From WRIS01 sp050945135 (lineage in GTDB: Bacteria; Actinomycetota; Coriobacteriia; Coriobacteriales; Eggerthellaceae), in assembly GCA_050945135.1 (NCBI GenBank), contig JBMNSJ010000040.1, forward strand, positions 1 through 20,064: a DNA stretch of 20,064 bases, read 5' to 3'. The notes below the pieces were generated by a model, which was not told the origin of the DNA, made no database searches, and was given only the letters and a program-made list of their open reading frames with translations. The stretch's first letter is position 1. Each line of letters opens with the position of its first letter. Position numbers and translations under genes: made by a program. Positions 1-7,468 of this stretch are shown here, piece after piece.

Positions 1-157
1 TCTGCATGAGATTGAAGGTTCTGCCCGGATTTTCTGCGAACGAAAGAGTGCTTGCATATAGAAATCCCAGGTGACACAAATTCGACGACTAAGGCAGAAG
101 GGCCTGCGAGCGCCAATTGGCGGTTTCGAGCGGGCATAACCTTCAATCTGATGCAGA
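1..157. repeat. Palindromic element with 27-bp inverted arms
   Basis: Positions 1-27 and 131-157 are reverse complements at 25 of 27 bases. Inside, TTCTGC (32-37) can pair with GCAGAA (94-99), and CGCCAATTGGCG (111-122) is a perfect short hairpin. The whole could fold as one long closed structure in RNA or as a cruciform in DNA. The first arm touches the window edge, so the element may extend further left. One minus-strand frame stays open across the element from about 136 to the edge, but I do not trust it as a gene because the palindrome shapes its sequence. A dispersed intergenic repeat (MITE-like) or a structured small RNA are both possible. I do not recognise a known RNA family. Confidence 0.6.
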
Positions 158-456
158 ATCCTCGAGGGTCGTCAGCATACAGCGTATTGGGATTGTAGAC
201 GCTGCGCAGGATGAACTAGGCATTTGTCAATGGCAGGCTAACTGAGCCTCGCATCCAGCAAGGACTTGTTCCCCTCTCGCCTAGACGCTCCAACGTACCA
301 GCTCCCGCAAACAAACCCGAACATCAAACTCACAGCTTGCACACAATAGGTCCAGGCTACTGCTAGCGAGCTGACCTCTTTAAGGCAGAGGAATAGATTG
401 CGTGAATCAATGGACCTCTATTCATTGAAGCTACCCTGCTATTTTCTGAATGCCCC
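158..456. other. Non-coding stretch upstream of the AEC permease gene
   Basis: I see no credible coding frame, tRNA or known RNA motif here on either strand. The only local structure is a small hairpin, CCTCT (375-379) with AGAGG (387-391), and short overlapping complementary pieces around 391-422 (GAATAG with CTATTC). The base composition is even and there are no tandem repeats. It may be the decayed flank of the palindromic element to its left, or spacer DNA. Confidence 0.4.
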
Positions 457-483
457 TTGCAAATTTCAAATGCTGGATATAAT
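457..483 (+). promoter_or_regulatory. Promoter of the AEC permease, apparently giving a leaderless mRNA
   Basis: A perfect TATAAT lies at 478-483, with a TTGCAA box at 457-462 and a short 15-bp spacer. The expected transcription start, seven bases after the end of the -10 box, is 490, which is exactly the A of the ATG chosen for the gene. There is no Shine-Dalgarno sequence before that ATG. The -10 box is clear; the -35 box is weaker because of the short spacing. Confidence 0.55.
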
Positions 484-489
484 CAAAGT

Positions 490-1422
490 ATGGATTTTCA
501 AGCAACAGTCATGCAAATGATTATGTTCTTCCTCGTGATTGCGGTCGGCTTCACGATCAAGAAACTTAAAGTAATTGAAGACTCTTTCGACGGACAGCTG
601 TCGAAGCTCGTGCTCAGCGTAACAATGCCCTGCATGATTTTGGCGTCCTCGCTTGTAAGCAAAAAGCCAGATGACCCTATGCTTATCTGGATGGTTTTCC
701 TTTTCTCGATTGGTGCATATGTCATTCTGATGGCTCTTGCTTTTTTGGTTCCCTGGTTGTTTAGGTTCAAAAAAGCCGATCGTGGAACTTATGGCTTTAT
801 GGTTGCTTTCGGCAACGTCGGCTTCATTGGCTTTCCTGTCGTCGGAGCAATCTTCGGACCTGAGGCAATTGTGTATGGCGCTATCTTCAATATTCCCTTT
901 AACACCTTCCTCTTTACCGTAGGCGTATTCTTAATTTCAGACAGCAAAGACAACCTGAAAGAGCGCATCATCTCAAGCGCCAAAAACATTATTAGCCCCA
1001 CGTCACTTGCCTGTTTTGCCGCCATGGCTATCACTTTGCTAAAAATCGACGACTCAAGCGTTGTCACGCAAACACTGAGTTTAATTGGTCAGATCACCGT
1101 TCCATCTGCGCTCATCCTTATTGGCTCAACGCTCGCTCGATATCGCATTCGCGAAATGTTCATTAATTTCCGAGCTTTCATCATTGCAGCATTTAGGCTG
1201 TTCATTGGTCCAATTATTATCTTTTTCATATTCCGACTCTTTATTGACGACCCCATCCTTTTGGGAACCATCGTCTTACTCAGCGCGATGCCCGTTGCAA
1301 CAAACGGGGCGCTGTTCTGTATTCACTACGGAGGCAATCTCAAACTCATGCTCCAAGGAACCTTTATCACAACTTTGTTCTCGCTAGCCTCAATACCCCT
1401 GCTAACCCTCCTATTTATGTAG
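490..1422 (+). CDS. AEC-family (auxin efflux carrier-like) membrane permease
   Basis: This 310-residue protein is almost entirely hydrophobic, with about ten predicted membrane segments in two halves, as in the AEC family (Mem_trans, Pfam PF03547). The family signature regions are visible: a Gly/Pro-rich stretch GNVGFIGFPVVGAIFG in the first half and AMPVATNGALFC near the end. Family members move small organic anions such as malate or malonate, or unidentified solutes, across the inner membrane; the substrate cannot be read here. A longer frame opens with TTG at 457, but that codon is part of the putative -35 box and has no ribosome site. ATG 490 sits at the predicted transcription start and gives the usual family N-terminus. 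The gene stands alone, with a hairpin after its stop. Family confidence is high, substrate unknown. Confidence 0.85.
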   Translation: MDFQATVMQMIMFFLVIAVGFTIKKLKVIEDSFDGQLSKLVLSVTMPCMILASSLVSKKPDDPMLIWMVFLFSIGAYVILMALAFLVPWLFRFKKADRGTYGFMVAFGNVGFIGFPVVGAIFGPEAIVYGAIFNIPFNTFLFTVGVFLISDSKDNLKERIISSAKNIISPTSLACFAAMAITLLKIDDSSVVTQTLSLIGQITVPSALILIGSTLARYRIREMFINFRAFIIAAFRLFIGPIIIFFIFRLFIDDPILLGTIVLLSAMPVATNGALFCIHYGGNLKLMLQGTFITTLFSLASIPLLTLLFM

Positions 1423-1476
1423 GATTTACCTAATTTACGTAGCTGGACTTCCCTTTTTATGGAGAAACGTAACGCG

Positions 1477-1518
1477 ATTGCCTGCCAGAGCTCCAATTTC
1501 TCCTTATACGCAGGCAAT
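1477..1518. terminator. Hairpin between the permease and the giant pilin-like gene
   Basis: ATTGCCTGC (1477-1485) and GCAGGCAAT (1510-1518) form a perfect 9-bp stem with a 24-base loop. No U-run follows, so this is a poor textbook terminator. A second complementary pair, GGAGAAA (1461-1467) with TTTCTCC (1497-1503), interleaves with it and would compete or form a pseudoknot. Confidence 0.35.
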
Positions 1519-1550
1519 TAAGCTAAAATAACGGCTGTGGATAATTCGGA

Positions 1551-4500
1551 ATGAAGAGGTCTGGGTCTAAGCCTCTCTTACTATTAGGGATTATGTTTAG
1601 CAGGCGCAGCCTAAATAAAGGTTTTACCTTATCTGAGCTTTTGGTATCAGTAGCAATAACCGCTATCCTAGTTCTTATTGCAGTGCCTTCAATCTTTTCA
1701 ATCCAAGACAATATGCGCATGGTCGAGCTTAATTCCGCTGCCCAAAGCATATCGCAAGCTGCTCAAGCAAAAATGACCTCACTTAAAACAAATGGCACGT
1801 GGTATAGCACAATCGAAAAAGCAGGCTTCGATAAGGACGATTTCCAAAAAGCCCAAAACCTACCTAGCTCAACAGATTCTGACACCTACTATCTTTCCGC
1901 AGGCCAAGCGCGTAGTCTTGGGATAATCAATTCTAGCTCTGTCGATTCTACAGTCTACAACGGTGATTTCATCATCGAATTTAGCAAACAAACTGCTTCT
2001 GTATGTGGTGTCTTTTATGCCGATGGCAAACAAGGTCTTTTTGGCACACAGCCTCCCTTAAGCGAAAACTACTATGCACAAAGTTATTACCTGGGAATGA
2101 GCTCTGCTGCTGGGCGAGACGCGGAAGCCAGAAAAGACAACTCTCCGCTTATTGGCTATTTTTGGGGCACTCCTGCCGGCGCAACGAAAACGATAGCACT
2201 TGAGAACCCAATCATATATGCCGACGAAGATGGCAACGTATGCATCCAGAATACAAACCTCGAACACAGCGCGCTCAACACTTCGCTCGATGTGATAATC
2301 TCCCGCGTTAATGCTGATGGCAGCGAGGGTCCGAGCTTTGTACTGTCGGGTATTCAGGTGTTTGGCGGACAAATTCTCGCCTACGAAATCACTACCCAAG
2401 AACGACTCGATGCCAAGCAAACTGGCATTTTGGTATCTGCTGGCGAAGGAATAGATCTTATCTCTCGAGGCGAATCCATCCAAACCGATGTTTTCAATAT
2501 CGACCTCAACATGATTTCCGACCTTGTTCATTATACCGACTCAGGAGCTGACGACATCAAGGCAATCCTTGAAGCATTCGGTCCAGCTGAAAACCTTCGA
2601 GTTGATGCTAAGGTTTCCACCAACCAAGTTCCTTGCGTGCCTTCATCTGCAACGAGCTATCTCCAGTGGCTCGGCAGACTCATTACGCTCTCCTACCTTG
2701 TAACCGACCCAAGCCATCTCAAGCTCGACGATAGCTACGACGGAACCCACATCGACAAAACTCGCTACAACGCTCCCAAAGTCGAACTTGGCTTCGTCGA
2801 TGGAACAAGCTCCGCAGACACTGCCTACATTACGAAACTGGCGACAAGCTTTGACTTAAGCTCGACTCAAGATGCCCTCAAAACAGCTAACCCAGCCTCG
2901 GCTTACCAGTCCTATAGTGGCGGTCGCTTCAAGCTTTCAAGCATTGATGCCTCCATCTCGACCCTCAACGCAAGTTTAGGCTCGTACAACAATCACCGTT
3001 ATCAAACATTCGAAATTTGGCTCAACGATGTAGAAGTCGGCTATCTACACAACAATACTTGGGTCTGGACTCCTGGTTTAGGAGAAGCCTTCGGAGCCTG
3101 TGTAACTAACCTCAACACAAACGATGATACGCTCACCCTCGAATCTTTGCGGATTGACGTACGCGCCTTTGCGCAACTCGTCGAATCGGGCATAGTTTCA
3201 AGAAGCGACGGCGATTACATCGTCTACATTCGCACTACTCCTCGCATCGACGAGGTCAGTGCCTATTTCACGAATCAAATAAACACGCAAAGCAGTATCC
3301 ATAATCTTGCCCAAGGCAACACCGGAGCACGCGGATCAAACCTTGCCCAGACCACCGGCATTCGCAGCGATTTCGAGCGAGAGTTTGGCGCTCCCTCTTC
3401 AGCAAGTCTTTGGATGGTCGCCAGGCAAACAGCCTCTTCAGGAATTGCAGGCTTTCCTCTTGGCAGCAATAACGATTTTCGTGTTTACTACGCAGGAACC
3501 CCAGCGCTTGGCTTTACCGACCACGATTCCTCTAGCCTGCGCGATAAAAACGGCGTGAAGGTGACCGACTACGACACGAGCGAGTTGCGAAACGCAAGCA
3601 TGTGGTACTACGAACGCAGTGGCTCAAGCTACATCGCACATTCACAAGCAATGGTTATTCACCCTAATCGCGAGGGTGTCGATTCCCTTCACTTAACGAC
3701 TGCCTATGCTTCGGATTTCGAAATTCCTTTTAGCAGCGACTCACTGTTTACTCGCGTGCTGTTCTATAACGGCGAGGATGGCCAGCTTATCAACGCCCAG
3801 TATGTTCCTTATTCAGTTCAGAACGATGCTAGGTATGCCACCATCGCAAATCGCCCATACGACAAACCTGGTTACGTGTTCGAATGGATTACCCCGAGCA
3901 CCTATCCTGCTGGCAGATCTCTTGCGCTGGCTGAAGGGGGCTTGGTGGACAGCTATAGTTCCCAACTAAGCTATGGACGAGTTGATGTAAAGGCTACCTA
4001 CACCGAGCGAAACGATGCGATTGGCCTCATCTATTATGAAAACTACCAGGATGGCACACGTGGCGTATATGGCTACACTGGATACGAATCTCCCCTCATA
4101 AATACGCTTCGAGGAAACGAAGTGGGCATTATCGAGTGGGGCTATTACGCTATCGTCGATCAATCCATTCCCTATACCGATTTACGACAAGGTGGGCTGT
4201 ACGGAAGAGCTCTTAATCTCGCTCACAATTCATTTGAAGTTGCTGGAGAAAACTACAGAGCCTACGACCTTCATGCTCCCAACGACCTTAGGCAGCAATC
4301 ATTTTCTAACATTGCGTTTTGCCTAAAACAAGGAAACACTGCCATAAACCCCTCGTACTATTCGTTTAACGTGAACTTCGCTCAAATGGTCGAAAAGGAC
4401 GCTCCCACCGTTGCTCAATGGGGAACAGAAGCCGCTCCTTTTATTGTGCGCCATGCTCAACATTTTGTGGGAACCATGCCGGAAAAGTGGGTACAGGAAA

Positions 4501-5327
4501 AATATCTCGCCATGGCTTTTGCCCAGACGCACAGTATTGATCTTGCGGGGCAGCACGTTTCTTATGGAAATAAGCAGTTTACCGGCTCTTATGAAGGTGG
4601 CAACAAAAACGGTTGTGTAATTGAAAACTACACGCCCGAAACAGCCAACTACAGCCATTACAGCGTTGGTCTTTTTGGCATCATAGGCGGAGGAAAGCTT
4701 CAGAACGTCACGATTGACTACACGAAAAAACGTGACACCTTCGTACATAGTTTCAGCAGCGGTGACGATTTTGCTTTTGGCTTCTTAGGTTCAATCGCTC
4801 ATTCCGATGCAGAAATTACCAACTGTCGTGTTGATGGCCTGAGAAACGACGGTCAGCATCTTAAGATGAATATCAGTGCGGCAGATTACTCTCGTCTTTC
4901 TGTGGGAGGAATCGTAGGACGCGCTGAAGGCGTAATTATCACCGACTGCAAGGTGCAAGGAATCGATATTCAAATAACTTCGACCCTCGCTGCTCACTCT
5001 AGTTATCTGCGAAGCATTGGCGGAATTGTTGGATTTGTCGAGGGTTCAAAAAACAAAATTCTACGAAGCGCGCCTGAAAACCCAAGCGATCCTCCAAAGA
5101 AAGCTGTTACCGATTTCTCGATAACGGGTGCCAGCAACCAAAGCTTAGCAAACGCGAGTCTATATTTTGGTGCGATCGTGGGATATAAACATTCAAATGC
5201 GACGAACATCTCTCTTGACAATACCTGGTTTGCTTCAACAAGCATCAAACGCACTATAAGTGGCAGCGTATACACATACGTTGAAGCTATTGGACGCGTA
5301 CCCACGGGTGCCGACCCAGTCGGTTAA
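1551..5327 (+). CDS. Giant pilin-like surface protein with prepilin N-terminus and GLUG-like repeats
   Basis: This 1258-residue protein starts with a type IV prepilin/pseudopilin signal. A basic leader ends in Gly24, followed by FTLSE with the conserved Glu at mature position 5, then a hydrophobic helix to about residue 50. Prepilin peptidase would cut after Gly24 and the helix would allow assembly in a pilus or anchoring in the membrane. The body is polar and Ser/Thr/Tyr/Asn-rich. A segment near 750-830 resembles an InlB B-repeat-like beta fold. From about 1038 to 1220 there are five GLUG-like motifs, such as SVGLFGIIGG, SVGGIVGRAEG and SIGGIVGFVEG. Typical pilins are 100-250 residues, so this is extreme. 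No LPXTG anchor, prepilin peptidase or pilus ATPase is seen nearby. The start is uncertain: ATG 1593 gives a more typical 10-residue leader, while ATG 1551 has a GATAAT box (1540-1545) just upstream. It is probably an adhesin or minor pilus tip protein. Confidence 0.75.
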   Translation: MKRSGSKPLLLLGIMFSRRSLNKGFTLSELLVSVAITAILVLIAVPSIFSIQDNMRMVELNSAAQSISQAAQAKMTSLKTNGTWYSTIEKAGFDKDDFQKAQNLPSSTDSDTYYLSAGQARSLGIINSSSVDSTVYNGDFIIEFSKQTASVCGVFYADGKQGLFGTQPPLSENYYAQSYYLGMSSAAGRDAEARKDNSPLIGYFWGTPAGATKTIALENPIIYADEDGNVCIQNTNLEHSALNTSLDVIISRVNADGSEGPSFVLSGIQVFGGQILAYEITTQERLDAKQTGILVSAGEGIDLISRGESIQTDVFNIDLNMISDLVHYTDSGADDIKAILEAFGPAENLRVDAKVSTNQVPCVPSSATSYLQWLGRLITLSYLVTDPSHLKLDDSYDGTHIDKTRYNAPKVELGFVDGTSSADTAYITKLATSFDLSSTQDALKTANPASAYQSYSGGRFKLSSIDASISTLNASLGSYNNHRYQTFEIWLNDVEVGYLHNNTWVWTPGLGEAFGACVTNLNTNDDTLTLESLRIDVRAFAQLVESGIVSRSDGDYIVYIRTTPRIDEVSAYFTNQINTQSSIHNLAQGNTGARGSNLAQTTGIRSDFEREFGAPSSASLWMVARQTASSGIAGFPLGSNNDFRVYYAGTPALGFTDHDSSSLRDKNGVKVTDYDTSELRNASMWYYERSGSSYIAHSQAMVIHPNREGVDSLHLTTAYASDFEIPFSSDSLFTRVLFYNGEDGQLINAQYVPYSVQNDARYATIANRPYDKPGYVFEWITPSTYPAGRSLALAEGGLVDSYSSQLSYGRVDVKATYTERNDAIGLIYYENYQDGTRGVYGYTGYESPLINTLRGNEVGIIEWGYYAIVDQSIPYTDLRQGGLYGRALNLAHNSFEVAGENYRAYDLHAPNDLRQQSFSNIAFCLKQGNTAINPSYYSFNVNFAQMVEKDAPTVAQWGTEAAPFIVRHAQHFVGTMPEKWVQEKYLAMAFAQTHSIDLAGQHVSYGNKQFTGSYEGGNKNGCVIENYTPETANYSHYSVGLFGIIGGGKLQNVTIDYTKKRDTFVHSFSSGDDFAFGFLGSIAHSDAEITNCRVDGLRNDGQHLKMNISAADYSRLSVGGIVGRAEGVIITDCKVQGIDIQITSTLAAHSSYLRSIGGIVGFVEGSKNKILRSAPENPSDPPKKAVTDFSITGASNQSLANASLYFGAIVGYKHSNATNISLDNTWFASTSIKRTISGSVYTYVEAIGRVPTGADPVG

Positions 5328-5397
5328 TCCCGATTATTCGCCCAATTATTCACGCATATTCCCTCTTCAAAGCCTTAAGTATCCGACAGGTGACAAA

Positions 5398-5427
5398 TTG
5401 TCGACGAAATTCTATCACTGTTATACT
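5398..5427 (+). promoter_or_regulatory. Promoter of flavoprotein 1 with an overlapping dyad
   Basis: TTGTCG (5398-5403) and TATACT (5422-5427) are separated by 18 bp, with an extended -10 TG at 5419-5420. The 11-bp palindrome GACAAATTGTC (5392-5402) overlaps the -35 box and could bind a regulator. The expected start near 5434 gives a leader of about 120 bases. That leader includes a small CTCG...CGAG hairpin close to the GGAGGG ribosome site. Confidence 0.55.
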
Positions 5428-5557
5428 TATTTATCGGTAGGGATTCAAGCGCTTTCGAGGGAGATTTAGCCGCTTATCCGCCGCAGTCTGTCAGAGTGCG
5501 TCCCCTATCATTCAGTAAAAACTCGGGTTTTCCCGGGAACGAGGGAGGGAATGAAAG

Positions 5558-7255
5558 ATGGAAAATAATAGTAGTGGTGTATCACGTAGGCAGTTTCTGA
5601 TTGGTGCTGGTGTCGCTGGTGCAGGTGCTATTGGCGCCGCAAGCCTTGCTGGCTGTAGCTCAGGATCCAGTTCTTCAAGTTCTTCATCAAGTTCGTCTTC
5701 TAGTGCAGACGGCGTTGGCAAGCACACCTGGGAAGTAGCTCCTGAAGCTCTAACCGCCGAAGAAACAAAAGACTTCGACATTGTCATCGTTGGTTCTGGT
5801 CTCGCAGGACTTTCAGCAGCTGAAGCTGCAACTCGCGAAGGCGCTAAAGTAGCCGTTATCGAGCGCACCGAGACCTATCAGATTCGCGGCGTCGACGTTG
5901 GACACATCGGCAGCCAGTATCATCTGCGCACCGGCTTCGACCTTGACCCTCGCCTGGCAGCAAAACTTCTGCATCTTTGGTCACACCAAACCACTAACTA
6001 CAATCTGATTTATACTTGGGCATCTCGCTCAGGTAAGGTTTTCGACTACATCGAAGAGCTTGTCGCAAAATACGGCATCACCATGGTTCCCGCACTTTCC
6101 GGTACCGCAAAATACGGATGGGATACTCTGCCCGAGCGCTGGCGCATCTATCCTGATGCAGTCTCTTTCGTTAAAGGCGATGAGGTTGGCGACAGTCGTC
6201 CCGACGGCAAATCAGTTAACTGGAATCTTGGCGACAGCCTTTACGAAGAAGCAGTTTCGAATGGTGCAGAGTTCATCTTTGACACCCACGTAGAGCAGCT
6301 TGTTGGCGATGCAAAAGCTGGCATCACCGGCGTTATCGCAAGTGATTCAAGCGGCAAGAACATCCAGTACAACGCGTCAAAGGGTGTTATCTTGGCAACA
6401 GGCGATATTTGCGGAAACCAAGAAATGATTGACGCCTGGGCACCTATCACTAATCGCTCCGAGGGCGTAATCTATTCGCCACAAGGCGGCAACACCGGCG
6501 ACGCAATCACCATGGGATCTTGGGCTGGCGCAGGAATCTCGAAGAGCCCTGCTGCACCTATGGTTCACCAGTTCACGCTTGATTCATACACCTTCAACCT
6601 TACCGCATTCATCATGAGCTGGCTTGCAGTCAACATCAATGGTGAGCGCTATGGTGCCGAGCTTCCTTTTGAGCCATATTTGACAAACGCGCGGATGAAC
6701 ACCCCAGGAAACGTTGCCTGGTCAATCTTTGACGCTGATTACGCTAAATGGGTCAACACTCAGTGGCCTGAGGAAAAAGCTAACCAGTGGCTCACCGGAA
6801 TCGAAGAGGAAATGGATAAGCGCATCGCAAGCGGCGACTTAATCCAAGCTGATACTCTCGATGATCTTGCAACGAAACTTGGTGTTCCAGCAGACACCTT
6901 TAAGGCAACTGTCGAGCGTTACAACAGCATGTATGCTGCAGGCGCAGACACCGATTTCGACGTTCCTCAGAAGTTCCTCTCCGAAATCGTTAAGCCTCCG
7001 TTCTACGCAACTCCTCTCGTTTGCACTACCCTTACCATTCCGTTTGGGCTTCATGTAAACGATGATTCGCAGGTATGCACCGACGCAGACGAGCCAATCG
7101 ATGGTCTCTTTGCAATCGGAAACGCACAGGGCGATTTCTTCGGCGTTGACTATCCTGTTCACTGCCCAGGTATCAGCCACGGACGCTGCGTAACCTTTGG
7201 TCAACTTGTAGGTGAAGCTCTCGCAAACGACACTGTTATCACCGCAACAGCATAA
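5558..7255 (+). CDS. Tat-exported lipid-anchored FAD flavoprotein, fumarate-reductase superfamily (flavoprotein 1)
   Basis: This 565-residue protein begins with a Tat motif (SRRQFL, 9-14) and a hydrophobic stretch ending in a lipobox (LAGC, Cys33). It should be exported folded with FAD and tethered outside the membrane. A 13-Ser run (37-49) links the anchor to the catalytic part. The FAD-binding Rossmann motif GSGLAG is at 79-84, with the ribose-binding Glu at about 102. Members of this superfamily reduce fumarate, urocanate and other acceptors using electrons from membrane quinols or cytochromes. Here the usual catalytic Arg region reads GERYGAELPFEP (from 362), so the Arg is absent. The HHTMGG motif is missing, and GANRLGG is replaced by GVDYPVHCPG (529-538). 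Another acceptor is therefore likely. No haem motif and no cytochrome partner is present nearby. It has its own promoter, a GGAGGG site and a terminator, so it is monocistronic. Confidence 0.85.
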   Translation: MENNSSGVSRRQFLIGAGVAGAGAIGAASLAGCSSGSSSSSSSSSSSSSADGVGKHTWEVAPEALTAEETKDFDIVIVGSGLAGLSAAEAATREGAKVAVIERTETYQIRGVDVGHIGSQYHLRTGFDLDPRLAAKLLHLWSHQTTNYNLIYTWASRSGKVFDYIEELVAKYGITMVPALSGTAKYGWDTLPERWRIYPDAVSFVKGDEVGDSRPDGKSVNWNLGDSLYEEAVSNGAEFIFDTHVEQLVGDAKAGITGVIASDSSGKNIQYNASKGVILATGDICGNQEMIDAWAPITNRSEGVIYSPQGGNTGDAITMGSWAGAGISKSPAAPMVHQFTLDSYTFNLTAFIMSWLAVNINGERYGAELPFEPYLTNARMNTPGNVAWSIFDADYAKWVNTQWPEEKANQWLTGIEEEMDKRIASGDLIQADTLDDLATKLGVPADTFKATVERYNSMYAAGADTDFDVPQKFLSEIVKPPFYATPLVCTTLTIPFGLHVNDDSQVCTDADEPIDGLFAIGNAQGDFFGVDYPVHCPGISHGRCVTFGQLVGEALANDTVITATA

Positions 7256-7297
7256 GTTGCTTTGATTCACAGGTTCGCAAGAAGCACCTACTAAAAG

Positions 7298-7336
7298 AAA
7301 CGGTCGCTCCTAATAGGGGTGACCGTTTTCCTTTCT
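7298..7336 (+). terminator. Intrinsic terminator of flavoprotein 1
   Basis: AAACGGTC pairs with GACCGTTT around a GCTCC/GGGGT inner stem with a TAAT loop, and a T-rich tract (TTTCCTTTCTTT) follows. It lies about 45 bases after the stop at 7255. Confidence 0.85.
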
Positions 7337-7468
7337 TTACAAAGTCCCACACCTTCACGAGAGCAAGCGCCGATAACCCGATTACCCGCCTCAACCTGCA
7401 TCCACTTTCACCCTAAATAAGGTATCCTAAACCATGCTGCCAATTTATAAAGATGAGGAGTCCTACCC

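Noticed and set aside
1..136. Open minus-strand frame of about 45 codons running off the left edge
   Set aside because: It lies wholly within the palindromic element, so its reading frame follows from the repeat. No ribosome site is seen before its ATG, and it resembles no protein I can name.
2058..2531. 157-codon minus-strand open frame inside the giant pilin-like gene
   Set aside because: It is antisense to a continuous long coding frame, with no promoter, start-site or motif support.
5260..5469. Possible frameshifted C-terminal continuation of the giant pilin-like protein
   Set aside because: The alternative frame adds no recognisable repeat or anchor motif, and the GLUG-like region already ends cleanly before the stop at 5327.
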